64,000 bases of DNA from Gemmobacter lutimaris (GTDB lineage: Bacteria; Pseudomonadota; Alphaproteobacteria; Rhodobacterales; Rhodobacteraceae), in contig NZ_QXXQ01000003.1 in the NCBI RefSeq assembly GCF_003570715.1, forward strand, positions 186,001 to 250,000, given 5' to 3'. Both the position numbers and the translations under genes were made by a program. The first letter of the stretch is position 1; the number at the start of each line of letters is the position of its first letter. Positions 18,051-25,773 of this stretch are shown here, one piece after another. The notes below the pieces were generated by a model. It searched no databases. It had not been told where the DNA came from and worked only from the letters and a program-made list of their open reading frames with translations.

Positions 18051-18821
18051 TCAGCCGTGCATGGTCAGGCCGCCCGAGACGGAAATCGTCTGGCCGGTGA
18101 TGAAGGCGGCGTCGTCGCTCGCCAGGAACAGGATCGCGCCGGGCAGGTCGTCGGGGCGACCAAGGCGCCCCATCGGCACCGCCTTGGCGAAAGCCACGCG
18201 CAGCTTTTCCTTGTCGCCCGCGGCTTCCATGAAATTCTCCAGCATGCCGGTTTCGGTCACGCCGGGGCAGACGGTGTTGAAGGTGATGCCGTGGCGCGAA
18301 TGTTCGCGTGCCAGCGTCTTCATGAAGGCGATGACGCCAGCCTTGCAGGCGGAATAGACACTTTCCCCTGACGAACCGCCGCGCCCCGCATCCGACCCGA
18401 TCGAGACCACACGCCCGCCCGCGCCGCGCGCCACCATCGAGGCCAGCACCGGCTTGGTGACGTTCAGCACCGCGCGCAGGTTGATGTCGATGATCTTCGA
18501 CCAGTAGTCCGGCTCCGACTTCAGGAAGGGCACGAACAGATCCCAGCCTGCATTGTTGACCAGAATGTCGATGGCGCCGAAGTCTGCCTCGACCTGTGCC
18601 ACGGCAGTGGCCGTCGTGTCATGGTTGGTCAGGTCGGCGACCATGGCCATGGCCGTGCCACCTTGCGACCGGATCGCCTCCACCACCTTCGCGGCAGCTT
18701 CGGCACTGATGTCCGCAACGATGACGCGGGCGCCTTCCCCGGCAAACCGCAGACAAGTGGCCGATCCGATCCCGCCGCCCCCGCCTGTTACGACAACTAC
18801 TTTCCCATTCAGGCCACGCAA
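18051..18821 (-). CDS. badH: 2-hydroxycyclohexanecarboxyl-CoA dehydrogenase
   Basis: This SDR of 256 aa oxidises 2-hydroxycyclohexane-1-carboxyl-CoA to the 2-keto compound. The NAD site is TGGGGGIGSATCLRFAGEG, with NNAGWDLF, the catalytic serine in SIGSDAG, and YSACKAG. The GGGGGIG site and the NNAGWD segment recall R. palustris BadH. The only start that includes the nucleotide site is TTG at 18821, with a good GGAGAG RBS five bases before it. It is the first gene of the long leftward operon (badH to thiolase) and is divergent from the MarR regulator, with a candidate operator in between. Confidence 0.88.
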   Translation of the reverse strand: MRGLNGKVVVVTGGGGGIGSATCLRFAGEGARVIVADISAEAAAKVVEAIRSQGGTAMAMVADLTNHDTTATAVAQVEADFGAIDILVNNAGWDLFVPFLKSEPDYWSKIIDINLRAVLNVTKPVLASMVARGAGGRVVSIGSDAGRGGSSGESVYSACKAGVIAFMKTLAREHSRHGITFNTVCPGVTETGMLENFMEAAGDKEKLRVAFAKAVPMGRLGRPDDLPGAILFLASDDAAFITGQTISVSGGLTMHG

Positions 18822-18958
18822 CGCGCTCTCCTTTCTTTACTTCAGGCCGTAGATTCCCGGCCGCGAAAATTGGGTTTTTCCAATTTTCGTGTCGAATCAC
18901 CTTATCCAATGCTCTGGACGGCCTCCCTCCGTGCAGCCTGCGGTATAGGGGAAATTAT

Positions 18959-18972
18959 GTCAATATATTTAC
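18959..18972. promoter_or_regulatory. Candidate BadR operator, copy 1
   Basis: GTCAATATATTTAC is an imperfect palindrome around AATATATT with GT.../...AC ends. It is the first of three near-identical copies, within the shared stretch ATGWCAATATATTTACT. It lies between the divergent starts of badH (18821) and the MarR gene (19032). The AT-rich surroundings suggest promoters here. Binding by the MarR protein is inferred. Confidence 0.65.
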
Positions 18973-19031
18973 TTTATTTTGCGATTGCGGCATCGCTTGA
19001 CCGTGGCGCGAACTGGCGCCAGACTGGCGGC

Positions 19032-19541
19032 ATGAGCGATAAGACTGATCATTCCAGGGAATTGGCGCCGCGGCTGGCGAACCGGCTGTTTTTTCGGCTC
19101 TACCAATGTGCCAACATGTTGCACAAAACCGGCACACGGGCTTTGGACGGCTACCACGTCACCACGCAGCAATGGGCTGTTCTGGGTGCGCTGACCCGGC
19201 CAGCCTTCGAAGGTGGCGTGGCAGTGGGTGACCTTGCCGCCTTCCTGCTGGTCAGCCGACAAAACCTGACCGGCGTGCTGACCCGGCTGGAGGCGATGGA
19301 TTATATCGAGCGCGCGGTGGATGCGAATGACAACCGCTCGCGGCTGATTCGGCTGACGGCAAAAGGGCACAGTCTTTGGGACGAAAACATGCGTCCTGTG
19401 ATTTCCGATTTCTATGACGAGGCGCTGCGCGGCTTTTCCACCGAGGACCGGATTCACATGATCCACTACCTCGACAAGATGCTGCGCAATTTCAAGGAAC
19501 TGGACCCGGAGGTTCCTGTCGAAAGACGGGCGGCGGAATAA
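19032..19541 (+). CDS. badR: MarR-family transcriptional regulator (BadR-like)
   Basis: This MarR-type dimeric regulator has 169 aa. The winged-helix region reads VTTQQWAVLGAL, then DLAAFLLVSRQNLTGVLTRLEAMDYIER, with the wing DANDNRSRLIRLTAKG. R. palustris BadR, also MarR-type, represses cyclohexanecarboxylate genes, and this gene is divergent from badH, so the same role is expected. The ATG at 19032 (MSDKTDH) is preferred. An upstream in-frame ATG at 18957 would put the first codon inside the candidate operator and add a leader without homology. Regulation of itself through the same operator is plausible. Confidence 0.78.
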   Translation: MSDKTDHSRELAPRLANRLFFRLYQCANMLHKTGTRALDGYHVTTQQWAVLGALTRPAFEGGVAVGDLAAFLLVSRQNLTGVLTRLEAMDYIERAVDANDNRSRLIRLTAKGHSLWDENMRPVISDFYDEALRGFSTEDRIHMIHYLDKMLRNFKELDPEVPVERRAAE

Positions 19542-19550
19542 CCCGCCGCC
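19529..19550. terminator. Hairpin between convergent badR and acyl-CoA dehydrogenase
   Basis: GGCGGCGG - AATAAC - CCGCCGCC forms a perfect 8-bp stem overlapping the badR stop codon. It is followed by ATCCCGGTTTT. It is a plausible but weak terminator for the convergent gene ends. Confidence 0.45.
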
Positions 19551-19559
19551 ATCCCGGTT

Positions 19560-20726
19560 TTACAGCCCCGCGCGCTCACGCGCTTCGGTGGTCAGCGCCT
19601 TGGCGATAATGATCTGCTGGATCTGGGTGGTTCCCTCATAGATGCGGAACAGCCGCGCATCGCGGAACAGCTGCTCGGCGCGGTATTCCCTGATGTAGCC
19701 GTTGCCGCCATGCACCTGCACGTTGCGATCGGCAATGCGCCCCACGGCCTCCGACGCAAACATCTTGGCGCAGGAGGCTTCAAGGCTGACATCTTGGCCG
19801 GAATCGCGTTTGCGCGCGGCATCCAGTACCATGCAGCGCGCGGCATAGGCATCGGCCTTGCTGTCGGCAAACATGGCTTGCAAAAGTTGAAAATCAGCCA
19901 GCGGCTTGCCGAACTGGCGACGCTGCACGGCGTAACCAACCATGTCGTCGATGATCCTTTCCGAAAGGCCGACGCAGGCCGCTGCGATGTGAAGCCGCCC
20001 TTTGTCCAGCACCTTCATCGCAGTCTTGAAGCCCTGACCTTCGATCCCGCCGATAAGTTGCCCTATCGGCACCCGGCAATTGTCGAAGATCACGTCGCAG
20101 ACATGGGCGCCTTGCTGGCCCAGCTTCTTTTCCGGCTTGCCAAGTGACAGGCCGGGCGTATCGCGTTCGACCGCGAAGGCCGAAACACCTGCGGCGCCCT
20201 TCTTTTCGGGGTCGGTGCGGGCCATGACTGTGAACAGACCCGCATGTGGCGCATTGGTGATGAACCTCTTGGTGCCATTCAGGATGTAGTAATCGCCCTC
20301 GCGCCGTGCCGTTGTGCGCACCGATCCAGCGTCGGACCCCACATCGGGCTCGGTCAGTGCGAAAGAGCCGATCAGGGCGCCGCTGGCAAGATCCGGCAGA
20401 TATTTCGCCTTCTGTTCGGCCGTGCCGTCGATGGCGATACCCTGCATGCCGATGCCGACATTGGTGGCAAACATCGACCGGAAGGCAGGAGCGGCGCGGC
20501 CAAGCTCGAAGATCGCCAGCACCTCCTCTTCCATCGTCAGGCCCAATCCGCCGAATTCTTCCGGGGCTGTCAGGCCGAAGAGGCCAAGCTCGCGCATCTG
20601 TGCCACGATCCGCGCGGGGATCGCATCGGTTTCCGCGACTTCGGCCTCGGCCGGGATCAACTGTTCATCGACGAAACGGCGCAGGGTTGCGCAAAGCTGT
20701 GCCAGTGTATCGGAATCCAGCGCCAT
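19560..20726 (-). CDS. Acyl-CoA dehydrogenase
   Basis: This is a second FAD acyl-CoA dehydrogenase (388 aa) of the locus. Segments are LFGLTAPEEFGGLGLTMEEE, FALTEPDVGSDAGS and YILNGTKRFITNA. The C-terminal IYEGTTQIQQ keeps the standard catalytic glutamate (Glu364). It has a strong GGGAGGA RBS and a candidate operator only 20 bases upstream of the ATG. It is divergent from the zinc-type dehydrogenase/badK pair. It may be the pimeloyl-CoA dehydrogenase or a second ring dehydrogenase of the cyclohexanecarboxylate route; which of the two dehydrogenases does which step cannot be read from sequence. Confidence 0.88.
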   Translation of the reverse strand: MALDSDTLAQLCATLRRFVDEQLIPAEAEVAETDAIPARIVAQMRELGLFGLTAPEEFGGLGLTMEEEVLAIFELGRAAPAFRSMFATNVGIGMQGIAIDGTAEQKAKYLPDLASGALIGSFALTEPDVGSDAGSVRTTARREGDYYILNGTKRFITNAPHAGLFTVMARTDPEKKGAAGVSAFAVERDTPGLSLGKPEKKLGQQGAHVCDVIFDNCRVPIGQLIGGIEGQGFKTAMKVLDKGRLHIAAACVGLSERIIDDMVGYAVQRRQFGKPLADFQLLQAMFADSKADAYAARCMVLDAARKRDSGQDVSLEASCAKMFASEAVGRIADRNVQVHGGNGYIREYRAEQLFRDARLFRIYEGTTQIQQIIIAKALTTEARERAGL

Positions 20727-20745
20727 CAGATCCTCCCAAATTTAT

Positions 20746-20759
20746 GACAATATATTTAC
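20746..20759. promoter_or_regulatory. Candidate BadR operator, copy 2
   Basis: GACAATATATTTAC, with the extended form TATGACAATATATTTACTCATA showing outer TATGA / TCATA arms. It lies 20 bases upstream of the acyl-CoA dehydrogenase start, so a bound repressor would block that promoter or its early transcript. Confidence 0.65.
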
Positions 20760-20853
20760 TCATAATGCGGGAGGCGTTGCAACACAACTGTCGTGATTTA
20801 TCAGAATATTCTAGATATATAAAGAAATTCAGAACGTGCGCTTGCTATCTTAT

Positions 20854-20867
20854 GACAATATATTTAC
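20854..20867. promoter_or_regulatory. Candidate BadR operator, copy 3
   Basis: GACAATATATTTAC is identical to copy 2 and lies 108 bases from it in the same orientation. It is 24 bases upstream of the zinc-type dehydrogenase ATG at 20892. An AT-rich stretch (about 20795-20830) between the two copies probably holds the divergent promoters. Confidence 0.65.
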
Positions 20868-20891
20868 TATTGTTTGCGCGGAGGGTTCATC

Positions 20892-21914
20892 ATGAAAGCT
20901 ATCGTTCTACATGAACGCGGCCGGGCGGGCGTCAGCCTGTGCGATATGCCGTGCCCGGAATGTCAGCCGGGGTGGGTTCGCCTGCGCATGATCGCCGCCT
21001 CTGTCAACCGCGTCGATCTGTATATGCGTGACAGCGGTGCCGGCATCACCCATGATCTGCCGCTGATCATGGGGGTCGATGGTGTCGGCGAGGTGATCGA
21101 GGCGCCGGGCTGCCCCGGTCTCGTGCCGGGGGACCGGGTGATCCTGTATCCCTATGAATTCTGTGGCAGATGCCGTTCCTGTCTGGCCGGGGACCAGCCA
21201 TTGTGCCATTCGGCCCGCATCCTTGGTGAACATCGCCATGGCACTTTCGCAGAAGAAGTTGTCCTGCCCGCGCGCAGCCTGATCCGGTTGGCACCGGATG
21301 CGGACATGGATCAGGCGGCGGTGTTGGGGGTGGCCTATCTGACGGCTTGGCGCATGGTCTTTGGCAAATCGCCTGCCGGACCCGGATCGGTGGTTCTGGT
21401 GCAGGGCGTGGGCGGTGGCGTCGCTTATGCCGCGATGCAACTGGCGCGCATGGCTGGCGCTCGGGTAATCGTCACCACGTCGGGCGCGACGAAGATCGGA
21501 CATTTCCGCGCGCTCGGGGTCGAGGTCATCGATTACCGCGCCGAGGATGTGCCGAAGGCCGTGTTGCGGCTGACTTACGGCGAGGGGGCCGATCTGGTCA
21601 TCGACAATGTTGGCGAGCAGACTTGGGGTGCCTCGCTGCGAAGCCTCGCGCGCGGAGGCCATCTGGTGACCTGCGGCGCGACGACCGGGGCGCATCCTTC
21701 GGCCGACATCCAGCGGCTGTTCGTGCGGCAACTGTCGATCCATGGCTCCACCATGGGGTCGATGGACGAATTTCGCCGCCTGATCCGCGCGTGGGAGGCG
21801 GGGGGCTTTACTCCTCTGATTGATCGTGCCTTTCCTCTGGCCGAGGTGCCCGCCGCTTATGATCGTCTCGATGATCCCGCCCGTATGGGCAAACTTCTCA
21901 TCCGCATCGCCTGA
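20892..21914 (+). CDS. Zinc-binding MDR-superfamily dehydrogenase
   Basis: This alcohol dehydrogenase-like (medium-chain) oxidoreductase has 340 aa. A structural-zinc loop CGRCRSCLAGDQPLC with four cysteines lies near residue 90, and the cofactor site is VLVQGVGGGVAYAAMQLARMAGA. The segment GVDGVGEV replaces the catalytic GHE motif of classical alcohol dehydrogenases. It forms an operon with badK, 7 bases apart, controlled by copy 3 of the candidate operator. Its step in alicyclic acid breakdown is unknown; oxidation of a ring hydroxyl or reduction of a ring enone are possibilities. The ATG at 20892 has a GGAGGG RBS. Confidence 0.83.
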   Translation: MKAIVLHERGRAGVSLCDMPCPECQPGWVRLRMIAASVNRVDLYMRDSGAGITHDLPLIMGVDGVGEVIEAPGCPGLVPGDRVILYPYEFCGRCRSCLAGDQPLCHSARILGEHRHGTFAEEVVLPARSLIRLAPDADMDQAAVLGVAYLTAWRMVFGKSPAGPGSVVLVQGVGGGVAYAAMQLARMAGARVIVTTSGATKIGHFRALGVEVIDYRAEDVPKAVLRLTYGEGADLVIDNVGEQTWGASLRSLARGGHLVTCGATTGAHPSADIQRLFVRQLSIHGSTMGSMDEFRRLIRAWEAGGFTPLIDRAFPLAEVPAAYDRLDDPARMGKLLIRIA

Positions 21915-21921
21915 GGTTGCA

Positions 21922-22698
21922 ATGAGCTTCAAGACTATTCTTGTCACCACCGAAGGCGCTGTCGGCATCATCACACTGAACCGCCCCGAGGCGCTGAATG
22001 CGCTGAACCGACAACTGACCGCCGAGTTGTCGGAGGCGGCGCTGGCGCTGGATGCCGACCCTGAGATCGGCGCCATCGTGATCACAGGGTCGGAACGCGC
22101 CTTTGCCGCGGGTGCCGACATCAAGGAGTTGAAGGACAAGACCTTTGCCGAGGTTTATGAGGAACAGCTGATTACCGCGACATGGGAGGGGCTGATGCGG
22201 GTGCGCAAGCCCACCATCGCGGCAGTCTCGGGCCATGCCATCGGTGGCGGTTGCGAAATCGCGCTGATGTGCGACATCCTCATTGCCTCGGAAACCGCGC
22301 GTTTCGCGCTGCCGGAAACCGCGATTGGTGTCATTCCCGGCGCGGGTGGCACCCAGCGGCTGACCCGGATCGTCGGCAAGGCAGTGGCGATGGACATGAT
22401 CCTGACCGGGCGGGCGCTGGATGCGACGGAGGCGCTGGCCATGGGATTGGTCAGCCGGGTGGTGCCGGCAGGTCAGCAACTTGTCGTGGCGACCGAGATC
22501 GCCGCGCAGGTCGCGTCACGGTCGCGCCCGGTGCTTCAACTGGCCAAAGAGGCGGTGCTGAAAGCCTATGAAACCCATCTGCAAGAGGGGCTTTATGTCG
22601 AAAGGCGGCTGCTTTACGCGACCTTCGCCCTAGAGGACCGCCGCGAGGGCATGACCGCGTTTTCCGAAAAACGTGCACCTCGGTTCCGCCATCGCTAA
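21922..22698 (+). CDS. badK: Enoyl-CoA hydratase, cyclohex-1-enecarboxyl-CoA hydratase (BadK) type
   Basis: This crotonase has 258 aa. Both catalytic glutamates are present, in GHAIGGGCEIALMCD and LPETAIGVIPGAGGTQRL, so true hydratase activity is expected. The C-terminus ends AFSEKRAPRFRHR, typical of short enoyl-CoA hydratases. In this locus it would add water to cyclohex-1-ene-1-carboxyl-CoA, giving the BadH substrate. General beta-oxidation hydratase is the alternative. The start at 21922 (MSFKTILV) is 7 bases after the dehydrogenase stop. It is the last gene of a two-gene operon, convergent with apbE. Confidence 0.82.
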   Translation: MSFKTILVTTEGAVGIITLNRPEALNALNRQLTAELSEAALALDADPEIGAIVITGSERAFAAGADIKELKDKTFAEVYEEQLITATWEGLMRVRKPTIAAVSGHAIGGGCEIALMCDILIASETARFALPETAIGVIPGAGGTQRLTRIVGKAVAMDMILTGRALDATEALAMGLVSRVVPAGQQLVVATEIAAQVASRSRPVLQLAKEAVLKAYETHLQEGLYVERRLLYATFALEDRREGMTAFSEKRAPRFRHR

Positions 22699-22725
22699 GC
22701 CGCAGACATCTGTGGCAGGTGGCGC

Positions 22726-23595
22726 CTACAGGCTGGTCAACCCACCTTGGGCATCGACAAAGGCCACCCTGTGCACTCCGGGCAGCCGTTTCCGCAAGGC
22801 ATTCACCGCCGTCTGGTCAAGAAATACCAGAGCGGTGGACAGGCCATCGGCCAAGGCGGCGCTGTCAGCCTCGACCGCGACACTGGACCAAAGTGGCGCA
22901 AGCCCTTGCGGATGCTGGATATGTGGCGCGCCGCCGATCAGCGTGGCACCCGGCGCACTGAGCGCCAATGCGGTGCCGCGCAGATGCCATTCGGCAAGTT
23001 CGCCCGCCATCGGATCGGCAATGCCCAGCCGGAATGGCCCGCCCAAGGCCGCATACTCGCCCATGTTGACCAGCGCCCTTTCAAACCCGCGCCGCGCCAG
23101 ATAATCGCGGACCAGATCGCTGGCATAGCCTTGCGCAACGCCGTTGAAGGTCAGCGCCTGACCGGGCGCGAGCTGCACGCCACCGTCGCGCCGCGCAATC
23201 CGCTGCCAGCCGACTGCCCCGCGCACCGTGCCCGGATCGCGACCGTCCCGTAAAGCCTGCCACAACGGCTGCACACTGGGGTCAAAGGCGCCGCCGGTCA
23301 GCCGGTGCAGCCGGTCGCTCAACGCCAGCATTCCGGCAAAGATGGCGGAGGGCGCAAGCTGGCCTGTGCTGTTCAGTCGGGTCAGTTCCGAATCGCGATA
23401 GAGGCTGAAGGCGGCCTCCACCCGCTCCATCAAGGCAGGAATGCCCGCCAGCGCGGCCTCGGCGCCCGGTCCGGCCAGCAGCACGTCACAGTCAGCCCCC
23501 AGAGCCTGCCCCTGCCAGCGCGCCTCGGCCCTTGCCCGGCCCGGCAGAATCGCCGTAGCTGCCGCGATCTGAAGGAAACGCCGTCGGCCGATCAT
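22726..23595 (-). CDS. apbE: FAD:protein FMN transferase (ApbE/NosX type)
   Basis: ApbE (289 aa) attaches FMN covalently to a threonine of target proteins. The N-terminus MIGRRRFLQIAAATAILPGRARA is a twin-arginine signal, so it acts in the periplasm. Family segments are GGAFDPSVQPLW, NGVAQGYASD and LADGLSTALVFLD. It lies 13 bases after the NosR-like gene, whose N-terminal FMN-binding domain is its likely target; this corresponds to the nosR-nosX pairing. The ATG at 23595 is chosen at the signal peptide. Confidence 0.87.
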   Translation of the reverse strand: MIGRRRFLQIAAATAILPGRARAEARWQGQALGADCDVLLAGPGAEAALAGIPALMERVEAAFSLYRDSELTRLNSTGQLAPSAIFAGMLALSDRLHRLTGGAFDPSVQPLWQALRDGRDPGTVRGAVGWQRIARRDGGVQLAPGQALTFNGVAQGYASDLVRDYLARRGFERALVNMGEYAALGGPFRLGIADPMAGELAEWHLRGTALALSAPGATLIGGAPHIQHPQGLAPLWSSVAVEADSAALADGLSTALVFLDQTAVNALRKRLPGVHRVAFVDAQGGLTSL

Positions 23596-23608
23596 CGCAA
23601 TGCCCCCA

Positions 23609-25687
23609 TCATTTCGCGGCCACCGGCGTCGCCCGTTCCCGCATCGCGCGACCGCGCGCGGCCAGCACCAAAGGCACGCATTGTTTCGCGTCATTATGGA
23701 TCGTCACACAATCAAGGCACTGGAAACATTCGGAATAGCCAATCTTCCCATCCGCCGCGATTGCCCCGTAATTGCAGCGCACCTTGCACAACTGGCAGGG
23801 TGAGCCGCATTCTTTGCGCCGCGCGATCCAGTCGCGCCCGCGCAGCAGCCCGCCAATCGCCATCAGCGCCCCTAGCGGGCAGACATAGCGGCAGAAGCCC
23901 TTGAAGGTGAACAGGCCCAGAACCAGCCAGAACCCTGCATAGGCGACAAAGATCCATTCCCGCATGAAATGCGTGGTGATGGCGGTCTTGAACGGCTCCA
24001 CCTCGGCCACGGTATCCACCCGGTCGGGCGCGATGAAGACGGTCAGCACCAGCCCCGCCAGCAGAACATATTTCACCCGCTTCAACCGGCCATCCCACAG
24101 CGCCGAAAGCTCCACCCTCGGCAGGCGCAGCAGGCGGCCAAGGTGATGGGCGAATTCCTGCAAGGCGCCGAAGGGGCAAAGCCAGCCACAGAACAGCCCG
24201 CGCCCCCAGAGCACGAACCCCAGCACCGCCGCGGCCCAGACTACCAACGAGAAGGGATCATATAGCAGATAGGCAAAACTGCCGCCGTCGATGGCGGTGC
24301 GCAGCGCCGCCAGCGGCGTGACGACGGACAGTTGCCCCTGTCCCCAGAACCCCACGAAACCGGCCATTCCGGCCAGAACCGCCAGCCGGATCGCGGTAAA
24401 ATGGCGATGCCCCGCCAGCCGGTTCATCCCCGGCCCCAGCGCCAGCAGCAGAACCGGCAGCAGCAGCGTCAGCGCGATCAGATCAGGTGCCCGGTTGCGC
24501 GCGGCCTCAAGCCATTGCGGCAGTGCCTCGACAGGTTTGGCGCGCAGGAAGAACCGTTCGGGCGTCCCCGCAGCAAGGGTGAAGGTGGTCGATCCGATCT
24601 CGGGCTGGAACATGCCGTGTTCGCGCACCGCCTTCACCTGCAACGTCCAGTCGCGCGCCGGATCGAAGCCCAGCCGCCGGTCGCTGCGCAGGATCATCGC
24701 GGTGCCTTCGGGCACGCCGGGCAGGGTGTCGAAGATCATGTCGGCATCGCGTAGCGCCACCGGCAGCCCGTCCTGTTCGGCGCCCAGCAAATCGGGCGCG
24801 GTGTTGCGCACGAAATCCGCGCTGACCAGCCCGTGCCGCCCGCTGTCGATCAGCAACAACGGCTCTTCGGTCGGGGAAAGGCTGAGGAAACGGTTCAGAT
24901 CGGCCAGCGCATCCGGCGCCAGCACGGCCCGCGCAATGCTGGGCGGCCCGATGTCCACCAGCCAGAGGTCAAGGAACATTCCCTGCGGATCGGCCTGCGC
25001 TTCCGGGTCGTCATCTGCCCAGATCGTTCCAGCGAAGGCCGCGTCCAGTTCGGCATTCGTCACCCGCAAGTGCCGCGCGATGCCCTGATCCACCAGTGCC
25101 TGCCAGTCCAGCGCCTCGTCATGTACGGGGTCGGGGGTGGCGGGGGGCACGGACTTGATGCCCTGCATCTTTTCCCGCGCGACCTCCAGCGTGGCCGCGA
25201 GGATCGATTCGTGCGCGATGCGGACCGAGGCCGTGGCCTTCAGCACCCCGTCCAGATAGACCAGCCCGCTGCCCGCCCCGGCGTCGCCATAGGGCACGCC
25301 CACCACCATTGGGGTATTGATCGAATGGCCGCGATATTGTTCCAGAAACTTGCGGAACGGCGCCTCGCCCAGACCGGAGACGAAGATCGGCTCATTATGC
25401 GCGATCAGCCGTACGTCGATGAAGCGCCCGTCCAGATCCAGCATGACCAGCATGTTGATCGGCCCGCCGGAAAAGCCGGGCAGCGGCGCCATGATCGCGG
25501 TTTCAAACACATAGCCCGCCTCGGCCCCACCAGAGTTCAGAAGGCTCCAGACCCCCTTGTCATTCACCGGCTCGCCCAGTGCGTAAGGCGGCACGACAAA
25601 AGCCGCGATCTGGTCGCGGTCCAGCGGCGCGGCAAGGGCGGCGCCGGTCATCAGAACCCAGCAAAGGACAAGATGCAGGATGCGCAT
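23609..25687 (-). CDS. NosR/NirI-family membrane flavo-iron-sulfur protein
   Basis: This 692-aa protein has a signal or first membrane segment (MRILHLVLCWVLMTGAALA) and an N-terminal periplasmic FMN-binding region, with a candidate flavinylation site near KATAS. A middle periplasmic domain precedes a C-terminal membrane part of about six helices. CGWLCPFGALQEF and CRYVCPLGAL are polyferredoxin-type motifs, and two further cysteine clusters (CGSPCQLCKVRC, CFQCLDC) bind Fe-S at the C-terminus. NosR passes electrons for N2O reduction and NirI for nitrite respiration. No nosZ or nirS is in view; apbE follows it directly. The ATG at 25687 is preferred to an upstream GTG. Confidence 0.85.
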   Translation of the reverse strand: MRILHLVLCWVLMTGAALAAPLDRDQIAAFVVPPYALGEPVNDKGVWSLLNSGGAEAGYVFETAIMAPLPGFSGGPINMLVMLDLDGRFIDVRLIAHNEPIFVSGLGEAPFRKFLEQYRGHSINTPMVVGVPYGDAGAGSGLVYLDGVLKATASVRIAHESILAATLEVAREKMQGIKSVPPATPDPVHDEALDWQALVDQGIARHLRVTNAELDAAFAGTIWADDDPEAQADPQGMFLDLWLVDIGPPSIARAVLAPDALADLNRFLSLSPTEEPLLLIDSGRHGLVSADFVRNTAPDLLGAEQDGLPVALRDADMIFDTLPGVPEGTAMILRSDRRLGFDPARDWTLQVKAVREHGMFQPEIGSTTFTLAAGTPERFFLRAKPVEALPQWLEAARNRAPDLIALTLLLPVLLLALGPGMNRLAGHRHFTAIRLAVLAGMAGFVGFWGQGQLSVVTPLAALRTAIDGGSFAYLLYDPFSLVVWAAAVLGFVLWGRGLFCGWLCPFGALQEFAHHLGRLLRLPRVELSALWDGRLKRVKYVLLAGLVLTVFIAPDRVDTVAEVEPFKTAITTHFMREWIFVAYAGFWLVLGLFTFKGFCRYVCPLGALMAIGGLLRGRDWIARRKECGSPCQLCKVRCNYGAIAADGKIGYSECFQCLDCVTIHNDAKQCVPLVLAARGRAMRERATPVAAK

Positions 25688-25773
25688 GCGCCAGACTAGG
25701 CACGCGCGCACCTGCCCGAAAATTGGACGAAGGTCGCAGCGCGGGCGGCCGGGGGCGGCGCTATGGTCGGGGA

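Noticed and set aside
18957-19031. Upstream ATG as the start of the MarR gene
   Set aside because: It would lie inside the candidate operator and add 25 residues without homology.
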